NCBI GenBank assembly: GCA_009778715.1
Contig: WRFR01000002.1
Coordinates: 1 to 45,597, forward strand
DNA: 45,597 nt
Direction of reading: 5' to 3'
Origin: Coriobacteriia bacterium
Lineage (GTDB): Bacteria; Actinomycetota; Coriobacteriia; WRKU01; WQUG01
A program made the translations under genes and the position numbers. The number at the start of each line of letters is the position of its first letter. Position 1 is the stretch's first letter. The notes beneath the pieces are model-generated. The model saw nothing but the letters and a program-made list of their open reading frames with translations. It ran no database searches and was not told where the DNA came from. Below, one piece after another: positions 1 through 9,026 of this stretch.

Positions 1-165
1 GCCAAACATATAACCATCCCATGTTTCCGGAATATCTTCCTGATAACTATCATCTATGATGCGATAGTAGGGTTCATCCCCCAAAAAACCTGTAGCTATT
101 ACCTTATAGATCTTGCCCTTGGTTAGTGTTGCCGGGCGATCCTTATCTATGTAACGTACCTTCAT
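1..165 (-). CDS. Small putative immunity-like protein (3' end cut by window)
   Basis: The first 55 residues are visible, beginning MKVRYIDKDRPATLTKGKIY; the rest lies beyond the left edge. The start ATG (163-165) shares one base with the TAA stop of the gene upstream (TAATG), so the two are probably translationally coupled. The visible part looks like a small SH3-like beta protein: a short lead-in, the segment TKGKIYKVIA, then YYRIIDDS and an acidic stretch ending near a Trp. Small Firmicutes proteins with this look often sit next to toxin-like C-terminal modules. No specific family can be named with confidence. Its position directly after a toxin-like ORF suggests an immunity role, which is inference. 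Confidence 0.5.
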   Translation of the reverse strand, partial: MKVRYIDKDRPATLTKGKIYKVIATGFLGDEPYYRIIDDSYQEDIPETWDGYMFG

Positions 166-470
166 TAATAAAACCTCGCTTTGACTTTCATAGCAATAAG
201 TCTAGCATGCCCACCTGTTTCGTACCAATGCGCCTCAACACGCGTAAGGATACCCTTGATGGGGATCATTAACTCACCGCGCATTTTTATTATCTGATCG
301 GCGGGTAATCCAAACTCACGCTCGAGAAGATAACGATCCCTGATCTCCTTTTGTGTCCCCTTCCCGGCTATCGCTCTGATCTTCATAACTTCTGTTCCTT
401 CTGGAACAGATGTGTGCATGCCGTTTTCAAGTCTGATTCGCAGGTTTCTGTAGCTACGCATCATTCTCAC
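165..470 (-). CDS. Small toxin-like protein (polymorphic-toxin C-terminal module type)
   Basis: This 101-residue ORF begins with GTG at 470, overlapping the dprA stop as GTGA; in-frame ATGs at 464 and 461 are alternatives. After a variable N-terminus it has a basic stretch (MKIRAIAGKGTQKEIRD), a middle YLLEREFGLPADQ, and a C-terminal EAHWYETGGHARLIAMKVK. The order K-x-x-RD, long helix with an FG turn, then a xEhHWYE strand and a basic tail recalls C-terminal modules of polymorphic or contact-dependent toxins and of some phage minor capsid proteins. I cannot assign a catalytic activity. There is no secretion signal or delivery domain, so it may be an orphan module or part of a toxin-antitoxin-like pair with the next gene. 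The family link is from memory of the pattern and is uncertain. Confidence 0.45.
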   Translation of the reverse strand: MRMMRSYRNLRIRLENGMHTSVPEGTEVMKIRAIAGKGTQKEIRDRYLLEREFGLPADQIIKMRGELMIPIKGILTRVEAHWYETGGHARLIAMKVKARFY

Positions 471-1507
471 GCCTTCGATCGTTCATGAATGGAGCACACT
501 TTGGCGCGACGCAGGAGTTCTGCAGAACTGAGGCCATAGCGGCCATCAGGATAGCGTTCAACGACGCCCTCGATCTCCGCACGGCTGCAACGCAGCATCG
601 CTTCGCGCGGGCTGAGTGAAAGTTCGCGTGCCAGCTCTTCCAACCCAGTTGGCTGGGCAGCAAGTATCCGCAGGAGTTGATCGTCTGTTGCAACCGGCAG
701 CGCGAGCTGGCACGTTTCGCCTGCGCTGCTCCCAGCTTCAGGATCTCCGGGGATCCTTTCCTGCACCTCAATTGGTAGGAAACGCTCTATTGCGCTGTCA
801 AGGTCGCCCTGACAGGTCAGAGGGATCGCTCCCTCCCCGATGAAGCGATTGGGCGCCTGTGACTCGGGACAAAAGATCGAACCGGGTACCGCCGCCAGAC
901 CGACGCCCAAATCCAGCGCATGTTCGACCGTCGAGAAAGTACCGCTGGGAATGCGCGCCTCCACCACTACGACAAGCTGGCTGAGCGCCGCAATAAGCCA
1001 GTTGCGCTCGCGAAAGCGGTACGCTGCAGGAGGCGTCCCCCACGCATACTTCGAGACCACGCAACCGGCCCCGGTGATCTCATCAAGCAGTCCAGCCGCG
1101 CGATTGGGGTAGGCGACGTCTGCGCCACAGCCCAGTACCGCCACTGTGGATCCGCCCGCTTCAAGCGCTCCCCGATGCGCCGCCTGGTCACAGCCACGGG
1201 CGCAGCCGGAATATACCGCCAGGCCGCGCGCGACTGCCCAGGTCGCAACCGCCCTGGCCGCGCTGATCCCATAGGGAGTTGCGTTGCGCGCGCCGATGAT
1301 CGCAACTCCGGGGCGCAGGGTCGAGGCCTGGCCCCTGCCATAGATCACTTCGGGAGCTTGCTCATAGTCCAGAAGCTGACGCGGGTAGAACTCATCGGTT
1401 GTCTCAAGCTCGAAACAAGGCCTCGGGCCAGGCAGGTCAGTCTGCGTTGGTACTTGCTTTCGCGCCTGTGCCCGCGCCTGCTGTTCTCGTAAAGTAGTAA
1501 CGCCCAT
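467..1507 (-). CDS. dprA: DNA-processing protein DprA (Smf)
   Basis: Predicted 346-residue DprA, which loads RecA onto incoming single-stranded DNA during transformation. The Rossmann-like core is visible: VAIIGARNATPYG, then SGCARGCDQAAHRGAL (canonical SGxARGID..AH..AL), TVAVLGCGADVAYP, and RERNWLIAALSQLVVVVEA. The usual GSLITARLALEQGR segment is altered to SGTFSTVEHALDLG but leads into the expected AVPG. A C-terminal winged-helix-like domain (LLRILAAQPTGLEELARELSLS) follows. I chose ATG 1507 (MGVTTLREQQ) because AGGAAAGG sits just upstream; the longer open frame to 1690 only overlaps comM out of frame. It is the last housekeeping gene of rnhB-yraN-comM-dprA, with comM 17 bases upstream. Confidence 0.93.
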   Translation of the reverse strand: MGVTTLREQQARAQARKQVPTQTDLPGPRPCFELETTDEFYPRQLLDYEQAPEVIYGRGQASTLRPGVAIIGARNATPYGISAARAVATWAVARGLAVYSGCARGCDQAAHRGALEAGGSTVAVLGCGADVAYPNRAAGLLDEITGAGCVVSKYAWGTPPAAYRFRERNWLIAALSQLVVVVEARIPSGTFSTVEHALDLGVGLAAVPGSIFCPESQAPNRFIGEGAIPLTCQGDLDSAIERFLPIEVQERIPGDPEAGSSAGETCQLALPVATDDQLLRILAAQPTGLEELARELSLSPREAMLRCSRAEIEGVVERYPDGRYGLSSAELLRRAKVCSIHERSKA

Positions 1508-1524
1508 GGCAACCTTTCCTGCTT

Positions 1525-3012
1525 TCAAAAATGTTCGAGCGCGCTCACGCGATATGAGAGCGCTTCGATAAGGTGATCTTCTGCTACCAGCGCGCACTGG
1601 TCCATATCCGCAATGACCCTCGCCACGCGCAGCACCCGCACGATCGCGCGCGGCGACAGCAGCAAACGTTCGGCGCTGCGCTTCAGGCACCGCAGGGCCG
1701 CGTCCTCGGTAAGCGCGGCGTCACAGAGCTCGTCGCGCTGCAGCTCACGCACGGGTTTTGACTGCCGCTGGGTGGCGAAGTTGCGCGCGCGGATCACCTG
1801 AGCGCGGAGATCGGCGGAGCAGCTCCGGCCCTGTCGATCGTTTTCAAACAGGCCGTCGACTGGCGGGCGACTCGCGTAGAGTGTCATATCGAAGCGATCG
1901 ATCAGCGGCCCGCCAATGCGGTTCTGATAGCTCTGGATCTCTGCTGGTGTGCAGCGGCATTTCTTCTCCCGATCACCAAAGTAACCACAGGGGCAGGGGT
2001 TTGCGGCGCCAACCAACATGACCCGTGCCGGCATCGTCACTGCCTCCTGAGCGCGCACGATACGCAGGCGCCCGTCCTCCAGGGGCTGGCGCAGGCTTTG
2101 CAGGCAGGCTGACGAGAACTGCGGCATCTCATCAAGAAACAGCACTCCGTTATGGGCCAGAGTGATCTCACCAGGATGGATCGGCGTACCTCCGCCGACG
2201 ATGCCGACCGTCGTCGCGCTGTGGTGCGGGCTGCGAAAAGGCCGCTGAGAGGGCGGCTCATGCCCCAGGTCACCGGCAACAGAACGCACCAGGGCTGTCT
2301 CGATAAACTCATCATGATTCATCGGCGGCAGGATCGAGGGCAAACGGGAAGCAAGCATGGTCTTACCAGTACCTGGCGGCCCGATCAATAACACGTTGAA
2401 CTGCCCAGCCGCAGCGATCGTCAGGGCGCGTATCGCCTGGGCCTGTCCAATGACCTCTGAGAAGTCCGTCGCATAACTCAACTGGCTGTCACTTTCTGGC
2501 TGCCCCTGGATGGCCTGTTCCTGAAGTTTTCCCAGGTCGCCGAGAGAGTCTATCGGGATCGCCTGACAGGAGATGACCCCTTCAAGCTGTTCTGGGCGCG
2601 GGGTCAGAAGCTTCAGGCCTTTCTCACACGCCAGGCGCGCGTAGGAAACCAGCCCGGCAACGGTCGATACCTGCCCGCGCAGGCCCAACTCACCAACGAT
2701 CAGCATATCCTCATAGTGGGAAACCTGTCCCTGCCCGCTCGCTACGATGATACCGAGCGCTATCGCCAGATCAAAGCCCGTACCATGCTTATGAAGCAGC
2801 GCTGGCGCCAGATTGACGGTAATGCAGCGATCTGGCAGCCGAAACCCACAGGATCGCAGTGCCGCCGTGACCCGCTGGCGCGCCTCCTTGACCGCCACAT
2901 CCCCCATCCCGACGATATGGAAGTTCGGCAGACCGGAAGCGATATGGACCTGGACCTCGACCGGTATCGCCTCGATACCAGACAGAGTGGCTGTCCTCAG
3001 CTCGCAGTACAT
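1525..3012 (-). CDS. comM: YifB/ComM family Mg-chelatase-like AAA+ ATPase
   Basis: 495-residue member of the ComM/YifB family; ComM in Vibrio and Haemophilus is a hexameric helicase promoting branch migration in natural transformation. Visible parts are the N-terminal ChlI-like domain (VEVQVHIASGLPNFHIVGMGDVAVKEARQRV in two blocks), Walker A GPPGTGKTM near residue 212, Walker B VLFLDEMPQF, a sensor region with NPCPCGYFGD, and the C-terminal Mg_chelatase_C region (SPRAIVRVLRVARVIADMD). ATG 3012 lies 7 bases after GAGG; a GTG one codon earlier overlaps the yraN stop. Neighbouring dprA supports a DNA-uptake or recombination role. Whether the organism is naturally competent cannot be judged from this window. 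Confidence 0.93.
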   Translation of the reverse strand: MYCELRTATLSGIEAIPVEVQVHIASGLPNFHIVGMGDVAVKEARQRVTAALRSCGFRLPDRCITVNLAPALLHKHGTGFDLAIALGIIVASGQGQVSHYEDMLIVGELGLRGQVSTVAGLVSYARLACEKGLKLLTPRPEQLEGVISCQAIPIDSLGDLGKLQEQAIQGQPESDSQLSYATDFSEVIGQAQAIRALTIAAAGQFNVLLIGPPGTGKTMLASRLPSILPPMNHDEFIETALVRSVAGDLGHEPPSQRPFRSPHHSATTVGIVGGGTPIHPGEITLAHNGVLFLDEMPQFSSACLQSLRQPLEDGRLRIVRAQEAVTMPARVMLVGAANPCPCGYFGDREKKCRCTPAEIQSYQNRIGGPLIDRFDMTLYASRPPVDGLFENDRQGRSCSADLRAQVIRARNFATQRQSKPVRELQRDELCDAALTEDAALRCLKRSAERLLLSPRAIVRVLRVARVIADMDQCALVAEDHLIEALSYRVSALEHF

Positions 3013-3401
3013 CACAGGGCCTCGACCAGGCCGAACGCTCCCTTCAGGAGCGTGATCGTAGCACTCTGGGGCCCGGTGACAAGTATGGTGACCACATCAA
3101 AACGTACCACACAGTCCTGGCCACCAAAACGACTGAGCCAGAGGGCGGCTACCTGGCTATATTTACGTTGCTTTTTAAGCGTGATTGCCTCGGAGGGTTG
3201 ACCAGTCCTGATGCTCTTGCGTGTCTTCACCTCACAAAAGACGATCGTATCGCCATCCTGGGTGATAAGGTCGACTTCACCAAAACGACAGCGCCAGTTT
3301 CGCGCAATGATGTGTTGGCCCAGGTTCTGGAGAAATTTTGCCGCGACCGCTTCCCCGCGCTGACCCAGCTCCCGTTGCGCTTCTACACTTTTTTTCGTCA
3401 T
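3012..3401 (-). CDS. UPF0102/YraN family endonuclease-like protein
   Basis: A 129-residue protein with the YraN signature: GQRGEAVAAKFL at the N-terminus, then GEVDLITQDGDTIVFCEVKTR, which is the E-x-D-(x)n-E-x-K arrangement of restriction-endonuclease-like folds. The family is widespread, usually beside rnhB, and its function is unsettled (Holliday-junction-like activity is predicted). I chose ATG 3401 (MTKKSVEAQ) because of a strong GGAGGTG ribosome site six bases upstream; the frame stays open a few codons further. Its stop overlaps the comM start. The rnhB-yraN-comM-dprA order is conserved in many bacteria. Confidence 0.9.
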   Translation of the reverse strand: MTKKSVEAQRELGQRGEAVAAKFLQNLGQHIIARNWRCRFGEVDLITQDGDTIVFCEVKTRKSIRTGQPSEAITLKKQRKYSQVAALWLSRFGGQDCVVRFDVVTILVTGPQSATITLLKGAFGLVEAL

Positions 3402-3514
3402 GTTTGACACCTCCGGCACCATCATGCCAGAAGGTTCTTACCCATCCCTTACCATGAGCTTACCAAAGGCAGTCTTCCCGGAGCTCACAATTCCCTGAGC
3501 TGGGAATTTCAAAT

Positions 3515-4159
3515 CTAAGAACGGACGGGGTTGATAAATTCTCCACAAAAGGAATGCCGGTGAATCGGAGTTAGCCCGAACTCACGGATCGCAGCGATGT
3601 GCTCTGCTGTTCCATAGCCCTTGTTGCGTGAGAAACCATACTCCGGATAATACTGGTCAGCGATACGCATGAGCGCATCGCGTTCAACTTTGGCCAGAAC
3701 AGACGCTGCAGAGATGCAGGCGACCTTCTCATCCCCCTTCACGATCGCACGCTCCTGTGGCCAAATCGACAGGGGACGACCGTCCAGGAGAATTATGTCA
3801 GGTTTAAGCAAAAGGCCAGCCACCGCTTCATACATCGCCCGCTTCAAGGCTCCCATGATCCCGTAGGTATCAACGTCTTCTGCAGGGACATGGGCAACAT
3901 GCCAGGCATAGGCCTGCTCACGCAGAGCGGCGGCAACTTCTTCACGCCGCTTTTCACTCAGCTTTTTTGAATCGTTCAAATAGGGAATCACCGCACCAGG
4001 GCCAAGTACGCAGGCCCCTGCACTTACGGGGCCTGCGAGCGGTCCACGCCCTACTTCATCAACGCCAGCGACCACAGCGGCGCCTGCAGCGTAAAGTGCA
4101 CGCTCATACGCAAAGAGCGCCCTGAGGCGCCCCTGTTCTTGATCTTTTGTTCTTGTCAT
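3515..4159 (-). CDS. rnhB: Ribonuclease HII
   Basis: 214-residue RNase HII, which removes ribonucleotides and RNA from DNA:RNA hybrids. Diagnostic motifs: VAGVDEVGRGPLAGPV with the first two acidic catalytic residues, LNDSKKLSEKRRE, DIILLDGRPL with the third Asp, and SVLAKVERD with the fourth. Length is typical. The start ATG at 4159 (preceded by an in-frame TTG) has only a weak ribosome site (TGATGG), so initiation may depend on upstream RNA. The gene follows rplS after a 120-base spacer holding a long palindrome; lepB, common at this position elsewhere, is absent. Confidence 0.95.
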   Translation of the reverse strand: MTRTKDQEQGRLRALFAYERALYAAGAAVVAGVDEVGRGPLAGPVSAGACVLGPGAVIPYLNDSKKLSEKRREEVAAALREQAYAWHVAHVPAEDVDTYGIMGALKRAMYEAVAGLLLKPDIILLDGRPLSIWPQERAIVKGDEKVACISAASVLAKVERDALMRIADQYYPEYGFSRNKGYGTAEHIAAIREFGLTPIHRHSFCGEFINPVRS

Positions 4160-4196
4160 CAAACCATCAGGCCGGTCGGCAACGGAATCGTTTCGG

Positions 4197-4259
4197 CTAA
4201 GCCCCGAAGAGTGATTCGCATTGGGCTTGCGCCCACGCGAATTGCGCTGAGCGGCTTAG
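4197..4259. repeat. Nested palindrome in the rplS-rnhB spacer
   Basis: Outer arms CTAAGCC (4197-4203) and GGCTTAG (4253-4259) enclose a second dyad ATTCGC (4214-4219)/GCGAAT (4237-4242), which holds GGGC-TTGC-GCCC (4223-4234). As RNA from the rplS side this would be one long stem with internal loops. No U-run follows on either strand, so it is not a classical intrinsic terminator. It could be a processing or stability structure between the ribosomal gene and rnhB, or a degenerate repeat copy. Confidence 0.6.
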
Positions 4260-4279
4260 GCGGAAGGAGGCCGAGCCAA

Positions 4280-4624
4280 TTAGTACCCTTTTTCTTTAAG
4301 GCGAGCGGCCTTTCCGACTTTGTCGCGCAGGAAGTAGAGTTTCGCCCGACGGACCTTACCACGACCACTGACCTCGATCTTGTCGATCTTTGGGGAGTTT
4401 ACTGGAAACGTTCTCTCAACGCCGACGCCGAAGCTGATCTTGCGGACCGTGAAGGTCTCGCGGCTCGTCTCCCCCTGGCGCCGTATCACACGTCCCTCGA
4501 AGACCTGAATACGCTCGCGGGAGCCTTCGATAATCTTATAAGAGACTTTAACGTTATCGCCTACATTGAAATCAGTCAGATCAGTGCGGATCTGCTGTTG
4601 TTCGATAGCGCGGACCATATCCAT
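4280..4624 (-). CDS. rplS: 50S ribosomal protein bL19
   Basis: 114-residue bL19, at the 30S-50S interface of the ribosome. Family landmarks are [46 protein letters not shown] and the C-terminal [20 protein letters not shown]. Full length. ATG 4624 is preceded by AAGGAAC. In many bacteria rplS ends the rpsP-rimM-trmD-rplS operon, but here the upstream neighbour is recX, so the usual operon has been split. Confidence 0.97.
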   Translation of the reverse strand: MDMVRAIEQQQIRTDLTDFNVGDNVKVSYKIIEGSRERIQVFEGRVIRRQGETSRETFTVRKISFGVGVERTFPVNSPKIDKIEVSGRGKVRRAKLYFLRDKVGKAARLKEKGY

Positions 4625-4685
4625 AATAAGTTCCTTTTCTTAATAATTCATGACGAAAGAGCGCCAAAACGCGCGAATATCTAGT

Positions 4686-5303
4686 CTAAAGCATCATCTT
4701 GCGAGCGTCAAGGACCTTGAGGGCCGTCGGATAGGCATAACCTCGTGAGATCAAGCGCCTCAACACCCGGTTGCGCTCTTTCTCAGTCCCCACCGGTAGG
4801 CGCTCGACCAGGGCGAACGCTGCCTGGTATTCGTCCTCAGGATCAGGTCTATAGTGTTCGTCATCCGGATCAAGTTCGATACCTTTGCGTGCCAATTCCC
4901 TGACGATCCGCCCCCAACCCTTTTTCGCGCGCAGGCTGGTATCCACGTAGTTTTCCGCGAAGCGTTCATCATCGACCAGGGACAATTCGAGCAGGCGATC
5001 CAGCGTCGCATCGATCGCCCTGCCATGATAACCATCCTGGGACAGGCGCGCTCTCAGCTCATGTGTCGTCTTATCGCGGGCGTTTAATAGGCGCAGGCAT
5101 CGCGCCATCGCAGCAGGCGGTTCTGCCTCATCGACCTTCTCACGCAACTCAGCCGGGGAGGCAAACTTGCTTCCCTCCACGATCGAGAGTTCATTGACGA
5201 TCGCTTTGGGTAGTACGTATCCCTCGGGCAGGTCTGGCCCAAAGAAGATCCGGCAGGCTCGCTTGTCGGGGCCTGCCGGTTCGATTGTTGTTACGACTAA
5301 CAT
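4686..5303 (-). CDS. recX: Regulatory protein RecX
   Basis: 205-residue RecX, an inhibitor that caps RecA filaments. The three-helix repeats are visible: RCLRLLNARDKTTHELRARLSQDGY, then DRLLELSLVDDERFAENYVD and KKGWGRIVRELARKGIE, and a last repeat AFALVERL..RVLRRLISRGY. An N-terminal extension of about 70 residues (MLVVTTIEPAGPDKRACRIF) is longer than in proteobacterial RecX and is common in Gram-positive members. The gene lies 46 bases after recA with no terminator between, so it is very likely co-transcribed and SOS-induced with recA. Confidence 0.94.
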   Translation of the reverse strand: MLVVTTIEPAGPDKRACRIFFGPDLPEGYVLPKAIVNELSIVEGSKFASPAELREKVDEAEPPAAMARCLRLLNARDKTTHELRARLSQDGYHGRAIDATLDRLLELSLVDDERFAENYVDTSLRAKKGWGRIVRELARKGIELDPDDEHYRPDPEDEYQAAFALVERLPVGTEKERNRVLRRLISRGYAYPTALKVLDARKMML

Positions 5304-5349
5304 AGCTTCGCTCTACGGATTGTGGAGGTTCAACCTGAGCGAGCAGGCG

Positions 5350-6423
<1,074 letters not shown>

Positions 6424-6470
6424 CGATCTCTCCGATTTCTCAGGGTATTCTGGCGGGAAAGTACCCTTAT

Positions 6471-6498
6471 CCTATACCGTACATCTGTTCGCTGTCAA
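6471..6498 (-). promoter_or_regulatory. recA promoter with embedded SOS (LexA) box
   Basis: Reading the minus strand: TTGACA (6493-6498), a 16-base spacer, then TATAGG (6471-6476) upstream of recA. Within the spacer and overlapping the -35 edge is CGAACAGATGTACG (6478-6491), which matches the Gram-positive SOS box CGAACRNRYGTTYG at all but one position. LexA binding there would block RNA polymerase. The lexA gene is not in the window. Confidence 0.82.
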
Positions 6499-6512
6499 GT
6501 AGTCCGCAGAAA

Positions 6513-7037
6513 CTACGCAACTAAGGCGCCTATGTGGTCGCTCAGTTGCTGTAAAGCTGCCTTGACCGTCGCGAGGCGAACGCCGTCACGTCCCACCTCG
6601 CCAAAAGCATAGCAAAGGGCTCGGACATCATCATCTGCGCAGGTCGCGATCCAAACCGTACCGACCACCTCTGTATCCCCGGGACTGGCTGGGCCCGCGA
6701 CACCGGTCACTGCTATCGCGCACTTCGCCTTGAAACGGCGCGCTACGCCGCGCGCCATCGCCACGGCGACCTCTTTTGACACGACCCCGCAGCGTTCGAT
6801 CAGCTCGGCGGAAACCTCTAACTGGATCGTTTTCTGTTCTGTCTGGTAGGTAATTAGTCCTCCCGCCACATACTCAGAAGACCCCGCGACAGCCGTCAGC
6901 GCAGCTGCAATGGCGCCTCCCGTCAGCGATTCCGCTGTAGCCACCGTCCATCCCCGCTCGCGCAGACGCAGGCCCAGCTCCGCAGCTGCTTGCGCCAGCT
7001 CAGGGGCTACTAACACGGGATAATCGCTTAGTTCCAT
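6513..7037 (-). CDS. pncC: Nicotinamide-nucleotide amidohydrolase (CinA C-terminal domain)
   Basis: 174-residue stand-alone CinA-C domain, the PncC type that deamidates NMN to NaMN in pyridine-nucleotide recycling. Motifs: VATAESLTGGAIAAALT with the catalytic Ser, GGLITYQTEQK, GVVSKEVAVAMARGV, and AVTGVAGPASPGDTEVVGTV. It lacks the N-terminal molybdopterin-binding domain of full CinA. Its start overlaps the pgsA end by ten bases; recA follows after a promoter-bearing gap. The cinA-recA neighbourhood is widely conserved. Confidence 0.92.
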   Translation of the reverse strand: MELSDYPVLVAPELAQAAAELGLRLRERGWTVATAESLTGGAIAAALTAVAGSSEYVAGGLITYQTEQKTIQLEVSAELIERCGVVSKEVAVAMARGVARRFKAKCAIAVTGVAGPASPGDTEVVGTVWIATCADDDVRALCYAFGEVGRDGVRLATVKAALQQLSDHIGALVA

Positions 7038-7675
7038 GGGCCTTGCAAGGTATCAAGCGCGTGCTTGAAATAACTGACCAATGAGATGATAGTGAAAAGT
7101 ACCGCAGCCGCCATCACGCACCAGGAAGCAACGTTGAAGATCAGCGGCAGGGAGTGGGGCAGATTAAGTATGGGGCGTGAATCCTTGACAATGAACATGC
7201 AGATCGCAACGATCTGCAGATTCGTCTTAAGCTTGCCAAGCCATGAGGCAGCGATGACGACCCCTTCTGCTGAAGCGATCATGCGAAGGCCGCTCACGAT
7301 GAACTCGCGCGCGATGATGATGAGCGCGATCCACGAGGGTAAGACGTTCATCTCGACCAAAGCGAGCAAGGCCGCCGTGATCAGTATCTTGTCGGCGAGC
7401 GGGTCAATGAATTTCCCGAAGGTGGTGATCTCCCCCCTGCTGCGCGCCAGGTAGCCATCGACCGCATCGGTAGCGGCAAGCACCGCAAAGACCGCAGTCG
7501 CGATCCAGGGACGCAGGACATAGAGCAGCGGGGATCCGCCGAACAGCTTGGGCCAGGCGCTCAGGAGCGCTATCAGGAAAAAGGGGATCAGCAGGATGCG
7601 GGCTAAGGTTACCGTATTGGCAGGGCCTAAGCCCCAGCTCAGCCTGCGGGAAGAGGGGTCACGTTGTTTCATCAT
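7028..7675 (-). CDS. pgsA: CDP-diacylglycerol-glycerol-3-phosphate 3-phosphatidyltransferase
   Basis: 215-residue integral membrane enzyme making phosphatidylglycerol phosphate. The CDP-alcohol phosphotransferase signature D-x2-DG-x2-AR-x8-G-x3-D-x3-D is complete: DAVDGYLARSRGEITTFGKF followed by IDPLAD. About five to six hydrophobic segments are visible, starting with TLARILLIPFFLIALL. It overlaps rimO upstream by 17 bases and pncC downstream. ATG 7675 has AGGGG six bases upstream. Confidence 0.94.
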   Translation of the reverse strand: MMKQRDPSSRRLSWGLGPANTVTLARILLIPFFLIALLSAWPKLFGGSPLLYVLRPWIATAVFAVLAATDAVDGYLARSRGEITTFGKFIDPLADKILITAALLALVEMNVLPSWIALIIIAREFIVSGLRMIASAEGVVIAASWLGKLKTNLQIVAICMFIVKDSRPILNLPHSLPLIFNVASWCVMAAAVLFTIISLVSYFKHALDTLQGPWN

Positions 7676-9014
7676 TGATCACCCCTTCAAGATCATAGAG
7701 AAGCGCATCTTGTATCGTCACCTTCATGATAGCACCCGGCTGCAGCGTCGACGCTTCCTGCTGGTCAGGGTCAATGCGCACCACTCCGTCGATGTCAGGA
7801 GCCTGAAACGGCGCGCGCGCCAGCCAGATTCCCTCTTCAGCGTCAAAGCTCTCTACCAGGACCTCAACGCGCTCACCGACATGGGCAGCGGCATGCTCCC
7901 AGCCGATCTCATCAGCAGCGTCACGCAGCATCTGCGCGCGGGCCAGGCGCGTCTCTTCGTCGACTTGGCCGGGAAGCTCCGCCGCCATCGTGCCATCCTC
8001 GGGCGAGAAGGGGAAGACTCCCACATAATCAAAGCGTATCTCCTGCACAAAGTCGAGTAGATCATGGAAGTCTTTCTCGCTCTCTCCGGGAAAGCCCGTA
8101 ATCAGGGTCGTGCGCAACGCCAGGCCGGGCAGGCATTCGCGCAGGCGGGCGATAAGCGCGCTGAACTGCGCGTGGCCTCCCGCACGTTGCATGGCGCGCA
8201 AGAGCCGCGCGCTGCTGTGTTGCAGAGGCATCTCAAGGGAGCGCACGACCTGGGGATGCGCAGCAATGGCCGCGATCAACTCGTCGGTCACGCCTTCGGG
8301 CTGCAAATACATCAGGCGCAGCCAGGTGACTTCGGTCTCCTCGCAAAGGCGCGTCACAAGCGCGGCCAGGTTCGGGTGGGCGGGCAGATCATGGCCGTAA
8401 GCGGTCGTATCCTGAGCGATCAAGACCAGCTCACGTACGCCGGAATCAACAAGGCGCTGCGCTTCTGCCACCAGCTCATCGGGTGTCTGGCTGCGATAGG
8501 GACCCCGTATCGACGGGATCGTGCAGTAACTGCACCTGCGGTCACAACCGTCGGCGATCATCAGGTAGGCAGAGGGCAGGCCCGCCTGGCCCAGTGCCGA
8601 CGTCGGCTTCTCACCAGAGCTTCCGCTGCCGGATGGCTCTCCTGTCAGGTCCTCGATCACACGGAGCAAGTCGGACTCCCCCGCCAAAGGGATAAACGCA
8701 TTGACCTCCGGTAGTTCGGCGCCCAGCTCTCCGGTATCATAGCGGTTCACCAGGCATCCCGTGACCAACAGCATCCGCTCATGGCCGGCCACTGGCTTCG
8801 GAAGGTCTCCTTGTTGCTCGGCGAGATCGAGAATGGTCTCGATGGAAGCCTCGGTTGCCGTGGCAATAAACGAACAGGTGTTGACGACCACGACGTCGGC
8901 GTCAGCGGGATCCTCGCACAGCTTATAACGCGATGCCTCCACCAAAGCCTTCATGGCGGCAGTATCAACTTCGTTTTTCGGACACCCCAGGGTGACAAAT
9001 GCGACCGAGACCAT
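7659..9014 (-). CDS. rimO: Ribosomal protein uS12 methylthiotransferase RimO
   Basis: 451-residue radical-SAM methylthiotransferase of the RimO clade, modifying an Asp of ribosomal protein S12. Visible: N-terminal MTTase domain (VAFVTLGCPKNEVD, VNTCSFI), the radical-SAM CxxxCxxC in GCDRRCSYCTIPSIRGPYRS near residue 158, MPLQHSSARLLRAM, and a C-terminal TRAM-type domain (VEVLVESFDAEEG). The start of the family signature (GCPKN) and the PLQH block favour RimO over MiaB. It follows yajQ by 12 bases. ATG 9014 has a modest ribosome site. Confidence 0.94.
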   Translation of the reverse strand: MVSVAFVTLGCPKNEVDTAAMKALVEASRYKLCEDPADADVVVVNTCSFIATATEASIETILDLAEQQGDLPKPVAGHERMLLVTGCLVNRYDTGELGAELPEVNAFIPLAGESDLLRVIEDLTGEPSGSGSSGEKPTSALGQAGLPSAYLMIADGCDRRCSYCTIPSIRGPYRSQTPDELVAEAQRLVDSGVRELVLIAQDTTAYGHDLPAHPNLAALVTRLCEETEVTWLRLMYLQPEGVTDELIAAIAAHPQVVRSLEMPLQHSSARLLRAMQRAGGHAQFSALIARLRECLPGLALRTTLITGFPGESEKDFHDLLDFVQEIRFDYVGVFPFSPEDGTMAAELPGQVDEETRLARAQMLRDAADEIGWEHAAAHVGERVEVLVESFDAEEGIWLARAPFQAPDIDGVVRIDPDQQEASTLQPGAIMKVTIQDALLYDLEGVINDETT

Positions 9015-9026
9015 CAGCGGCGGTTC

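Noticed and set aside
1508-1690. N-terminal extension of dprA
   Set aside because: This part overlaps the comM C-terminus in another frame and has no DprA similarity; ATG 1507 has a good ribosome site.
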